From Paenibacillus terrae (lineage in GTDB: Bacteria > Bacillota > Bacilli > Paenibacillales > Paenibacillaceae): 64,000 nt of DNA. Where the stretch lies: the NCBI RefSeq assembly GCF_000943545.1, contig NZ_JTHP01000005.1, positions 1 through 64,000 of the forward strand. Reading direction: 5' to 3'. A program made the translations under genes and the position numbers. Numbering within the stretch: the first letter of the stretch is position 1; each line of letters begins with the position of its first letter. The notes under the pieces were generated by a model. The model made no database searches and had not been told where the DNA came from. It worked only from the letters and a program-made list of their open reading frames with translations. Shown piece after piece: positions 1 to 7,744 of the stretch.

Positions 1-27
1 AATGGAGAGAAAAGTCCATCATTGATC

Positions 28-320
28 GTCGCACTCCATGTGAGTGCGTGGATTGAAATTGTTTTCCTTGTCTGTAGTGTCCATTTGATCGCGTCGTCGC
101 ACTCCATGTGAGTGCGTGGATTGAAATATTTTATTGTCAAAGTACTGTTGAGCCAATGGGTGCAGTCGCACTCCACATGAGTGCGTGGATTGAAATCAAT
201 TATCTGACCATTTCGCATCATTGTAGTATGTCGTCGCACTCCATGTGAGTGCGTGGATTGAAATCATTTACCGATGCCCCTGCGCTTCGCTCACAAGTCG
301 CACTCTGTATGGAGTGCGTT
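28..320 (+). CRISPR. CRISPR array, type I-C-like, trailer end
   Basis: Four 32-base repeats lie at 28-59, 96-127, 165-196 and 233-264, followed by a degenerate terminal repeat at about 297-320. Spacers are 36, 37, 36 and 32 bases. The repeat has CGCACTC/GAGTGCG arms and ends in GGATTGAAAT, as in subtype I-C arrays. The third repeat differs at two loop positions. The terminal repeat keeps both stem arms but has a changed loop and has lost the GGATTGAAAT tail, which marks the trailer; the leader and any cas genes should lie off the left edge. No cas gene is in the window. Confidence 0.97.
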
Positions 321-417
321 TTTCACCCTCTTACTCTCCGCTTCCATCACTCGTCCTTTCCATTTCCATATGCATTAATATGCCAAAATTCACCTTTATA
401 CATTAGTCAAAAATATA

Positions 418-446
418 TTGACATATGGTTAATTTTGGAGAACAAT
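418..446 (+). promoter_or_regulatory. Predicted sigma-A promoter of the receptor gene
   Basis: TTGACA at 418-423 is followed after 17 bases by AACAAT at 441-446. The first start codon with a good ribosome site (GGAGGG at 483-488) is the ATG at 499. The -10 is only a fair match. Confidence 0.5.
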
Positions 447-498
447 AGAATGCAAGAATATAAAATTATGGAATTTTTATGTGGAGGGTGGTTTATGT

Positions 499-1917
499 AT
501 GGAAATCACACCTACGATTCGGGCGGAATTAGACAAATACCTAAAACAAGAGGGTTTGAGCCTAACGCAATTCGGGAATATTGCAGGCATTAACAGAGGA
601 ATAGTAAGTGGCATTGTAACTGGTAATAGTCCTATATCTGTTAACCAGCTTGATCTAATCACTGAGACTATGGGTTTACCGGAAGGCTTTTTTTACGAAC
701 GGTTCATAGATGACTACATCATCGAACGCTCTCCCAATATGCGTCGAATTGAGCGGTTGCTATATCGTTGTGCAGAGCTGGATAAGCTGGGGGCGATCAG
801 TCGAATCGTTGGACAAATCATGGACAATCTACTCTATTCACCTAAACTATTTGAAATTGCAGAAGCGCTATTAGCACAAGGACGACATGCTGCTGCGCTG
901 CTGCTCTATGAGAATGTAGCAGAAGTGGAGAAGTACCAACATTCTGAACGCTTGGCAGTCTGTCAATATCGTATATTCACTATACAGATTGGAGACGATC
1001 AAAACCAAAATCTCAGGGCAGCAACGATATTTGAAGCTTTTGTTGAGCGCTTGGATGAAATAGATCAGCTTGACGCATTGAAGGACTTGGCGAACGTGTA
1101 CAGGTCTTTGCGTCAATGGGATAGGCTTGATGAAATGGCTCGAAAAATGAAGGTGAAAGCGGAAATTCAATATTCGATGAAACATCAACAGAAGAAACGA
1201 GAGCATAATGAATCCGAAAAAAAGCTAAGTCGTCCTATGTTTGTGTACATCACCTATGCTGACCTGTTGTGTGCAAGTGTCTGTGAAGCCGAAGGCGATT
1301 TTCAGCAAGCTCTAGATTATACATATGCCTACGCTAATTTAGATTGGGTCAAAGAGAAGGACGAGGATACCCGACACTGGATCGGTTTGTTTCAACATTG
1401 GGCGGAAGGTAATACTTACGTATATAAGCTTTTGTCTGGAGATATAAGCGTGCTTCAAGATTATGTTGAATATATTGCAGCGACATCAGGCTCTAATGAA
1501 CAAGAGGAAATCTCCAAATTGTTGAATGTTATAATTGCAGCAAACCGATTTGAATTGGACGTGGATGATATACTTCAACGGTTTGAAACGGAGATTAATT
1601 CTTTTTCTGAACAGCCTCCATTCGATGATATGTATACTCAACAGGTGATACCGGACTATATCGCATGGTTTGGTTACGAATTAGCTTATTATGATTTACA
1701 TCGAGGTTCTTACATTGATGGTTTTAAACATTTGATGTATTCAATGATAAGTTATCATAAGCTAAATAATGAGACTTATTTTATAAATTGTATGGGTCTA
1801 TTTTTACACTTTCAGGATTATGCGGTTCCAGAAACTAAAGCAGCATTTTTAAATCTTATTGAAAAGGTGTGGATGAACAATGTTGAAAAAAATGGTGCTG
1901 CTGATCATCGCAGCTAG
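499..1917 (+). CDS. HTH-TPR peptide-receptor regulator, AloR-like
   Basis: This 472-residue protein is probably the cytoplasmic receptor and DNA-binding regulator of a peptide quorum-sensing pair. The N-terminus (about residues 12-60) is an Xre-type helix-turn-helix, and the rest is helical repeats resembling TPRs (for example ALLAQGRHAAALLLYENVAE). This is the layout of RNPP receptors and of the AloR (AimR-like) family described in Paenibacillus polymyxa. The ATG at 499 is chosen because GGAGGG sits ten bases upstream; a GTG at 481 would precede that site. The gene overlaps the next small gene by 38 bases, the usual arrangement of such receptors and their pro-peptides. Family placement is from recognition, not a search; the regulated genes are unknown. 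Confidence 0.8.
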   Translation: MEITPTIRAELDKYLKQEGLSLTQFGNIAGINRGIVSGIVTGNSPISVNQLDLITETMGLPEGFFYERFIDDYIIERSPNMRRIERLLYRCAELDKLGAISRIVGQIMDNLLYSPKLFEIAEALLAQGRHAAALLLYENVAEVEKYQHSERLAVCQYRIFTIQIGDDQNQNLRAATIFEAFVERLDEIDQLDALKDLANVYRSLRQWDRLDEMARKMKVKAEIQYSMKHQQKKREHNESEKKLSRPMFVYITYADLLCASVCEAEGDFQQALDYTYAYANLDWVKEKDEDTRHWIGLFQHWAEGNTYVYKLLSGDISVLQDYVEYIAATSGSNEQEEISKLLNVIIAANRFELDVDDILQRFETEINSFSEQPPFDDMYTQQVIPDYIAWFGYELAYYDLHRGSYIDGFKHLMYSMISYHKLNNETYFINCMGLFLHFQDYAVPETKAAFLNLIEKVWMNNVEKNGAADHRS

Positions 1918-2002
1918 CTTTTTGTTTATTTTCACTGTGCCGGATCAAGCACTTAACCACCACCATAGTATTCAGCCTTACGTTACCATTGGAGGTGCTT
2001 AA
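1880..2002 (+). CDS. Exported signalling pro-peptide, AloP-like
   Basis: A 40-codon gene starts inside the 3' end of the receptor gene in another frame. It begins MLKKMVLLIIAASFLFIF, a typical Sec signal with Lys-Lys before a hydrophobic stretch, and ends HHHSIQPYVTIGGA. A purine-rich AAAGGTGTGGA stretch at 1864-1874 is its likely ribosome site. Small size, export signal and overlap with an HTH-TPR receptor match Phr, AimP and AloP pro-peptides, in which a short C-terminal piece is the mature signal taken up by Opp. The mature boundaries cannot be read from the sequence. A terminator follows directly. Confidence 0.78.
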   Translation: MLKKMVLLIIAASFLFIFTVPDQALNHHHSIQPYVTIGGA

Positions 2003-2014
2003 ACGGATAGATAG

Positions 2015-2062
2015 CTAAAAAAAGCTCTGCTAACCTTAATTGGTCGGCAGAGCTTTTTTAGC
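2015..2062 (+). terminator. Rho-independent terminator after the signalling pair
   Basis: AAAAAAGCTCTGC and GCAGAGCTTTTTT form a long stem ending in a T-run. It closes the receptor-peptide unit and could also work on the opposite strand. Confidence 0.88.
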
Positions 2063-2109
2063 TATCAGTATAAATAATTGCTTTTTTATCCAAACCCACA
2101 TTCCTCTTG

Positions 2110-2932
2110 CCACCTGGGTGGTGTTAATTGGAGGAACCTGCTGTTTTGACTTCCTCCAGCATTTTATCGTTATAGCCAAACATCCAGGTCAGGACAAAAG
2201 CTACAGCCATAGCAGCCACGTTCGCCAAAATATAAAGCGGAAGCTGATGATTCATGTAGAGCAATGTACCCGGAATGACCGTAATAGCCATACCTGTTGC
2301 CGCCAAATGGAAGATCGAAGCGATAAACCCGCCGACTGCCCCACCGATCAGGCCCATGACAAAAGGCTTCATATATCTCAGGTTGACCCCGAAAATAGTC
2401 GGCTCCGTAATCCCCAGAAAAGCGGACAACGAGGAAGGAAGCGCTAACGCTTTCAGCTTGCTGTTCTTCGTTTTCAGCCCAACCGCCAGACAAGCCGCAC
2501 CTTGGGCAGCCATAGCGCAAGTAATAATCGCGTTGAAGGCGTTTACTCCGTTCTTTTCAAGCAGTTGAATTTCCAGAAAATTAAATATATGATGCACGCC
2601 CGTAACTACGATAATCTGATGCAGAAAACCGATGACAATCCCTGCGATACCGAAAGGCAAATCCAGTACAAACGTCGTTCCTTGCAGTACCCACTCTTCA
2701 AGTGAATGGAAAACCGGACCGATGGCAAACAGCCCCAGTATAATCATGATCAACAGTGTTAAAAACGGTGTAAGAATCAGATCCAGCGCTTCGAGCACCC
2801 GTTTGCGCAGCCCCCGTTCCAGCTTGGCTCCAATTAAACCTACGAAAAAGGCTGGCAATACCGAGCCCTGATAACCGACCACAGGGATGAAGCCGAACAT
2901 CGTCAAGGGCTGAGCTGAGCCGTCCGCAACAG
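2110..2932 (-). repeat. Partial copy of the scrA 3' region (823 bp)
   Basis: These 823 bases match 4584-5406 without any indel and with few substitutions, and begin at CCACCTGGGTGG in both copies. Similarity stops abruptly at 2932, where intron-like sequence begins. It is the displaced half of a direct duplication bounding 2933-4583. Confidence 0.93.
2124..2932 (-). pseudogene. scrA: Sucrose PTS IIBC fragment, C-terminal part
   Basis: An open frame of about 260 codons matches the C-terminal half of the intact sucrose PTS permease at 4598-6016. It lacks the whole IIB domain, including the phosphorylated cysteine, and the first IIC membrane segments. Differences from the intact copy are scattered substitutions (T for A after the ITEP motif region, L for P in the KRVPEAL stretch). 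It has no promoter or ribosome site of its own because its 5' side runs into a group II intron fragment, so it is a remnant. Confidence 0.92.
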
Positions 2933-3152
2933 TCCTCGTGTCTGGACAGTTTATTGGATTTTTCCTTGTTTTGCAGGCTCATCCCACTTTGGATGCCTGA
3001 TGCGGTTCGTGTTCCTCAGGTCGGAATTTTGCCGCCAGCTTCCTTCAGATTCCGCCTCACGGCGGACACCCTTGCTCTTGGCTAATGGTTGGCAACTGTC
3101 AGCCCCCATAGCGGACTTTCACCGCCTAGTTACGCGCCCATGCATGGCGCAC
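2933..3152 (-). mobile_element. Group II intron 5' fragment (class C-like)
   Basis: Read on the minus strand, this stretch begins with GTGCGCC, the GUGYG-type 5' end of group II introns, and continues with domain I-like sequence (GGCGGTGAAAGTCCGC, CAAGAGCAAGGGTGTCCGCC, GAGGAACACGAACCGCATCA). About 220 bases remain; the reverse transcriptase gene and domains V and VI are missing. The 5' end sits directly after a terminator stem and six T residues, the preferred target of bacterial class C introns. Its 3' side is cut by the junction with the scrA fragment. Confidence 0.8.
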
Positions 3153-3182
3153 AAAAAAGAACGCTCATTTTTACAAGCGTTC
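3153..3182 (-). terminator. Terminator of the small protein pair; intron target
   Basis: On the minus strand GAACGCT (3159-3165) and AGCGTTC (3176-3182) pair, followed by TTTTTT at 3158-3153. It ends the unit of the two small genes and is the site after which the intron fragment begins. Confidence 0.85.
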
Positions 3183-3191
3183 CGGAAAAAA

Positions 3192-3548
3192 TTAGTTTTT
3201 TTTCTCTTTTTTTTCGTAAACAAAATTATTATAGATAATTTGCTTTGTCTGTGCTGTTATTTCCTCTTTATTGTCCCAATTTGCGACTTGATCGCTTGGA
3301 TACTTATTCGGAACTTCAACAGGGAAAAAATCTCCATATTTTGAGTGTATAATTTCTGCTTGTGAAGATAACACTTTCTCGTTTATCTCCTTCTTTTTCT
3401 CAGGTGTGAGCCAGTCAGGATCATTGGTAGTTTGGGTTTGAGGCTTACTGCTGTTCGCAAAGGTCTGACTTTTGATAACAGCCACCGCCCCTCCGACAAC
3501 GACAATTAGACTTAAGATAATAACAGCTGGTCTGAGTCGCTTGTTCAC
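3192..3548 (-). CDS. Small membrane-anchored protein, unknown
   Basis: A 118-residue protein with one N-terminal hydrophobic segment (PAVIILSLIVVVGGAVAVI) followed by a polar, Thr/Asn-rich and then charged outer part, ending in a lysine-rich tail. The second GTG (3548) is preferred because GGGAGG lies eight bases before it; the first GTG (3554) is too close. It follows the exported protein at 3590 by about 40 bases on the same strand and shares its terminator, so they are probably one operon. I recognise no domain. It lies in the segment bounded by the scrA duplication and may have arrived with it. Confidence 0.7.
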   Translation of the reverse strand: MNKRLRPAVIILSLIVVVGGAVAVIKSQTFANSSKPQTQTTNDPDWLTPEKKKEINEKVLSSQAEIIHSKYGDFFPVEVPNKYPSDQVANWDNKEEITAQTKQIIYNNFVYEKKEKKN

Positions 3549-3589
3549 ACTCACTTCCTCCCTTCCAAAAATAATCCAATTAACAAAAT

Positions 3590-4174
3590 TTAATAACCCA
3601 TGAATCCGTTCCCTGAAATAGTGTAGTCATTTAAATTATTAACTAACATTTGGTATTGTCCAGCTTCTGGTACCTTGATTTCAAATTTTGTATTCGTGCC
3701 TGTATATCTTCCAGAAACGATGCGAACCTTGCCCAAATAATCTCTACTCACAAGTGTATAACCTACATTGGGTTGAGACCAAGAACTATCATCTCCCCAC
3801 TGCACCACACTTACAGGCACATACCCTGCATAACCAATTGAAAACTTATCTGACCAAAATCCATCGTTACGACTTAGGTGGCTAAATGACCAAGATGGCA
3901 CAGCCATAGGGGAAATTTTTTCAATGGATTGAGTTTTATCGCTTTTTACAATTACTGATTCCAGTGGAACTGCATTGGCTATAGCCTCATTATACTCTTC
4001 AAGCGTCAAACCGCTCAAGAGCGTATCCGAATTAACAATTGAGGAGTAGGGTGGGAATAGGGACTGGTCAGAAGCGTCTTTAGCCGATGAAGATGAATCT
4101 GCATAAGAGCTTGCAGGATTCAATCCAATGGCCACTAACATAATAAATAGCATTGTTACAAGAAGTTTTTTCAC
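3590..4174 (-). CDS. Exported protein of unknown function
   Basis: A 194-residue protein with a clear Sec signal (KKLLVTMLFIMLVAIGL, cleavage near SSYA). The GTG at 4174 is preferred over the upstream ATG at 4207 because GGAGG lies nine bases before it and it starts directly at the lysines of the signal. The mature part has a Ser-rich start and a C-terminal half rich in aromatic residues and Gly, with beta-like patterns. No family is recognised. It is first in a two-gene unit with the membrane protein at 3192. An extracellular or wall-associated role is inferred only from export. Confidence 0.72.
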   Translation of the reverse strand: MKKLLVTMLFIMLVAIGLNPASSYADSSSSAKDASDQSLFPPYSSIVNSDTLLSGLTLEEYNEAIANAVPLESVIVKSDKTQSIEKISPMAVPSWSFSHLSRNDGFWSDKFSIGYAGYVPVSVVQWGDDSSWSQPNVGYTLVSRDYLGKVRIVSGRYTGTNTKFEIKVPEAGQYQMLVNNLNDYTISGNGFMGY

Positions 4175-4583
4175 AGATAATTGCCTCCAAATACTAAATT
4201 TTAACAACGTTTATATGATAACATACAAAATAACCATCGTATATATACTTTTTGAAATTTTTACCTCATTGACATAAAATTTTGTTTTTCGGGATTTGAT
4301 AAAAATCGCTACAGTTTGTCAAGGAATACCGCATTAAAGGAAGGAAACTATTCTACTACCCAAGTCCATGCCATTGTAAATACTCTGGCAACCCGTTGCG
4401 TTCCGAACTGACTGGCGGCCAAAGTCATGATGCGTAACCGGATACGAAATGCTAAAGTTTAAAGAAAAACGGCCGCCCCACTTGGATGCTTTCTCTAGCA
4501 GCCCTTTTTAACAAGGGGTGAGAGCGCTCCAAAGTAGAACGACCGTTACATTTAATTCCTAGGCGTGTGCTTACTTATTCATA
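4175..4583 (-). other. Gap with no confident gene
   Basis: About 410 bases separate the exported protein from the end of scrA. The part next to 4174 is AT-rich and probably holds the promoter of the small-gene pair. The part at about 4320-4560 is more GC-rich and contains a minus-strand reading frame of roughly 35 codons (TLAFRIRLRIMTLAASQFG) with no ribosome site. It may be the remnant of a lost gene; I cannot identify it. Confidence 0.5.
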
Positions 4584-5406
4584 CCACCTGGGTGGTGTTA
4601 ATTGGAGGAACCTGCTGTTTTGACTTCCTCCAGCATTTTATCATTATAGCCGAACATCCAGGTCAGGACAAAAGCTACTGTCATAGCAGCCACGTTCGCC
4701 AAAATATAAAGCGGAAGCTGATGGTTCATGTAGAGCAATGTACCCGGAATGACCGTAATGGCCATACCTGTAGCCGCCAAATGGAAGATCGAAGCGATAA
4801 ACCCGCCGACTGCCCCACCGATCAGGCCCATGACAAAAGGCTTCATATATCTCAGGTTAACCCCGAAAATAGCCGGCTCTGTAATCCCCAGAAAAGCGGA
4901 CAACGAGGAAGGAAGCGCTAACGCTTTCAGCTTGCTGTTCTTCGTTTTCAGTCCAACCGCCAGACAAGCCGCACCTTGGGCAGCCATAGCGCAAGTAATG
5001 ATCGCGTTGAAAGCGTTTACTCCGTTCTTTTCGAGCAGTTGAATTTCCAGAAAATTAAATATATGATGCACACCCGTAACTACGACAATTTGATGCAGAA
5101 AACCGATAACAATCCCTGCGATACCGAAAGGCAAATCCAGTACAAACGTCGTTCCTTGCAGTACCCACTCTTCAAGAGAATGGAAAACCGGACCGATAGC
5201 AAACAGCCCCAGTATAATCATGATCAACAGTGTTAAAAACGGTGTAAGAATCAGATCCAGCGCTTCGGGTACCCGTTTGCGCAGCCCCCGTTCCAGCTTG
5301 GCTCCAATTAAACCTACGAAAAAGGCTGGCAATACCGAGCCCTGATAACCAACCACAGGGATGAAGCCGAACATCGTCAAGGGATGAGCTGAGCCGTCCG
5401 CAACAG
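4584..5406 (-). repeat. Intact-gene copy of the duplicated scrA 3' region
   Basis: This is the partner of 2110-2932, with equal length and collinear without gaps. Both copies include the stop codon and the CCACCTGGGTGG motif just beyond it. Confidence 0.93.
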
Positions 5407-6016
5407 CATAGGCGTTGGGCAAGGCCGGATTCACCAGCATCAAACCGAGAACGATACCGAGCACCGGGCTGCCGCCGAATACTCTAAAGGCTGACCACGC
5501 GACCAGCGCAGGTAGAAAAGCAAAAGCCGTATCCGTCAATACTTGGGTAAACAATAGGAAATTCGGTGAAATATCCTGCGGCGTCATGCCGAACAGGGCC
5601 AGAATTTGCGGCTGGGTAAGCAAGCCGCGCAAGCCCATGAACAGCCCCGTAGCAACCAGCACCGGAATGATCGGTACAAATACGTCGCCAAAGGTACGAA
5701 TGGAGCGTTGGAAGACGTTGCCTTCCTTTTTCCCCTGACTCTTCACTTCTTCTTTAGAGGATCCGGTCACTCCGAGCTTCTCGACCTCTTCAAAAATCCG
5801 ATTGACCGTACCTGTACCAAAAATAATCTGATACTGACCCGAGTTAAAAAAAGCTCCTTTGACCTTGTCGATTTCTTCAACCTTTTTCTGGTCAATCTTC
5901 TCCTTGTCATGCACCATAATCCGCAGGCGTGTCGCGCAGTGAGCAAAGGACGCAATATTATCCTTCCCACCGATTGCTTGGATCACTTCTTTGGCTATTT
6001 CCCGGTTCTCCGTCAT
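4598..6016 (-). CDS. scrA: Sucrose-specific PTS IIBC component
   Basis: This 472-residue permease imports sucrose and phosphorylates it to sucrose-6-phosphate. The N-terminal IIB domain (about residues 1-85) carries the phosphorylated cysteine C27 in FAHCATRLRI; the remainder is a polytopic IIC domain with the conserved HHIFN and GITEP motifs. No IIA domain is present, so a IIA from another system must supply phosphate. The ATG at 6016 is chosen because GAGAGG precedes it by nine bases. It lies 69 bases after scrB on the same strand and downstream of a LacI-type repressor, a classic sucrose regulon. Its 3' 823 bp are duplicated at 2110-2932. Confidence 0.93.
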   Translation of the reverse strand: MTENREIAKEVIQAIGGKDNIASFAHCATRLRIMVHDKEKIDQKKVEEIDKVKGAFFNSGQYQIIFGTGTVNRIFEEVEKLGVTGSSKEEVKSQGKKEGNVFQRSIRTFGDVFVPIIPVLVATGLFMGLRGLLTQPQILALFGMTPQDISPNFLLFTQVLTDTAFAFLPALVAWSAFRVFGGSPVLGIVLGLMLVNPALPNAYAVADGSAHPLTMFGFIPVVGYQGSVLPAFFVGLIGAKLERGLRKRVPEALDLILTPFLTLLIMIILGLFAIGPVFHSLEEWVLQGTTFVLDLPFGIAGIVIGFLHQIVVVTGVHHIFNFLEIQLLEKNGVNAFNAIITCAMAAQGAACLAVGLKTKNSKLKALALPSSLSAFLGITEPAIFGVNLRYMKPFVMGLIGGAVGGFIASIFHLAATGMAITVIPGTLLYMNHQLPLYILANVAAMTVAFVLTWMFGYNDKMLEEVKTAGSSN

Positions 6017-6085
6017 GATGTTCATCCTCTCGTTCATTCCGTTATGTTATTGATGATTAACGATCCACTTGATGATGTTGAATAT

Positions 6086-7561
6086 TCATGTAAAATCCCA
6101 TTTTACCGCTTGGAAGAGAGCCTCTCCCTTGTCGGCAAAAAAGCGTATTTCGTCACTCTCTGGGTGCGGAAAAATACGACTGGTGAACACCTCTTCCCCA
6201 TCATTGACGAAAATTTCAACCGAAGACGTATCCACGAACAGATGAAGCTTGATACGGTCCCCATTCATGGCGCACTGTCTTATCTCACCATACGAAGCAG
6301 CGACAGGCTCACCCGATTGCGAACGGTCCATCACAAGCTTGCGGCTCACGGCATCATATCGGATCACCGTTTTCTCGGTCGCACTTGCGCGGAATTCAAT
6401 ACCGCATGCCTTGGCGCTCAAAAGATCATACTCACAAATCAGCTCATAAGCCGTACCCTTGAAGCCCGTATAGGTTTTGCTCTCCGACGTTAATGCGTCG
6501 GCTACCCGTTCCTCACGCTTTCTACGCAGCGTAGTTAGCTCAGGTATTGGCCTTTGTATGAGTTTGCCCTCATGAAGCGTAAGCTCCCTCGGCAGCGTCA
6601 GGCAATGCGCCCATCCGTTCGGATCTGTCGGACAATCAATATCCGGTAATCCCATCCACGCCACCATAATACGCCGCCCCTGCGGGTCGATCATCGTCTG
6701 CGGTGCATAAAAGTCAAAGCCACGGTCCAGCTCGCGGAATGCCCCATGCTCCAATATTCTGGTGCCGGTATCCAGCGACTTGCCGATCACGTAACCCGAC
6801 TGATAAATATTGTGATTCTCATCCCCGGAAGGCTCCAGGCCCTGAGGAGAAAATACCAATACACCCAAGCCGTCCAGTTCAAAATAATCCGGGCATTCCC
6901 ACATGTAGCCAAACGTCTCCAGCCCTGTCCGCAGTTCCCCCTGAAACTGCCACGTATGGAGGTCGGTTGACCGATAAAGGACGGCGCAGCCTGTTAAATT
7001 CGCTCTCTGGGCACCGATCACACAGTAAAAGCTGTCTCCGTCCTTCCACAGCTTGGGATCACGAAAATGATCCGTATAGCCTTCCGGCACGTTCGGAATA
7101 ACGGGATGCTCCCATTTTGTAATGAGACCGCTCTCATCCATAACGGCCATACATTGATAAGGATGTCTGATCCAGTCCCTGTCACGTGTATTTCCCGTAT
7201 ATAGCATATACAGCTTGCCCTCATGCGCCATCGCGCTACCTGAATAAGCACCATGTGAATCAAAATAATCGCCCGGTGCGATACCGATGCCTGCGTCGGC
7301 CCATGTGACCAAATCTCTGGACTTCAAATGATACCAGTATTTCATTCCATGATCGGTTCCAAACGGGAACCACTGATAGAACAAATGGTATTCACCCTGA
7401 TAATACGAAAAGCCATTGGGATCATTGAGCAAGCCTGTCGATGGCTGAATATGAAACTCCTGCCGCCAGTGACATTGCTCCACCTTTTTCTCCAAGCTGG
7501 CTATTTCACCGGGCTCTGCCTGCTCAATCAGTCGATACTTTTGTTCTTTTGTCATTTTCAT
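6086..7561 (-). CDS. scrB: Sucrose-6-phosphate hydrolase (GH32)
   Basis: A 491-residue cytoplasmic glycoside hydrolase that splits sucrose-6-phosphate into glucose-6-phosphate and fructose. The GH32 signatures are all present: NDPNG with nucleophile D47, RDP at 167-169 and ECPDYF with acid/base E222. A beta-sandwich C-terminal domain follows. Length is normal for the family. The start is preceded by GAGGT. It is the first gene of the scrB-scrA unit, and its upstream region carries three copies of a GGAACCGGTT operator, so control by the adjacent LacI-type repressor is likely. Confidence 0.95.
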   Translation of the reverse strand: MKMTKEQKYRLIEQAEPGEIASLEKKVEQCHWRQEFHIQPSTGLLNDPNGFSYYQGEYHLFYQWFPFGTDHGMKYWYHLKSRDLVTWADAGIGIAPGDYFDSHGAYSGSAMAHEGKLYMLYTGNTRDRDWIRHPYQCMAVMDESGLITKWEHPVIPNVPEGYTDHFRDPKLWKDGDSFYCVIGAQRANLTGCAVLYRSTDLHTWQFQGELRTGLETFGYMWECPDYFELDGLGVLVFSPQGLEPSGDENHNIYQSGYVIGKSLDTGTRILEHGAFRELDRGFDFYAPQTMIDPQGRRIMVAWMGLPDIDCPTDPNGWAHCLTLPRELTLHEGKLIQRPIPELTTLRRKREERVADALTSESKTYTGFKGTAYELICEYDLLSAKACGIEFRASATEKTVIRYDAVSRKLVMDRSQSGEPVAASYGEIRQCAMNGDRIKLHLFVDTSSVEIFVNDGEEVFTSRIFPHPESDEIRFFADKGEALFQAVKWDFT

Positions 7562-7596
7562 AGGTGTACCTCATTCTTATTAAAACTTTCGCCTCA

Positions 7597-7722
7597 GGAA
7601 CCGGTTCCAATTTAATGAAAAAATAATATACAGGAACCGGTTCCTGTATGATTAAAAAAATATACTCATCCATGGATTTGCAACCGATTCCACTTGTGCC
7701 CGAGCGCTATGGAACCGGTTTC
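7597..7722 (-). promoter_or_regulatory. Three ScrR operator copies upstream of scrB
   Basis: GGAACCGGTTCC occurs at 7597-7608 and 7633-7644, and GGAACCGGTTTC at 7711-7722. The middle copy extends to a perfect 22-base palindrome at 7628-7649. CG-centred palindromes of this type are LacI-family operators. Spacing is 36 and 78 bases, compatible with looping. Confidence 0.85.
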
Positions 7723-7744
7723 GTAGAAATTATAATCCACCTGT

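Noticed and set aside
481-498. GTG at 481 as receptor start
   Set aside because: It precedes the GGAGGG ribosome site, which serves the ATG at 499.
2110-2121. CCACCTGGGTGG present at both scrA 3' copies as an attachment site
   Set aside because: It is simply the outer edge of the collinear 823-bp duplication and a short inverted repeat behind the stop codon; no integrase is present.
4320-4560. Remnant transposase or recombinase gene
   Set aside because: The short open stretch shows no recognisable motif, so only a gap is reported.
5606-6493. 295-codon plus-strand frame spanning scrA and scrB
   Set aside because: It runs antisense through two well-identified genes and crosses their intergenic gap; no ribosome site or family motif.
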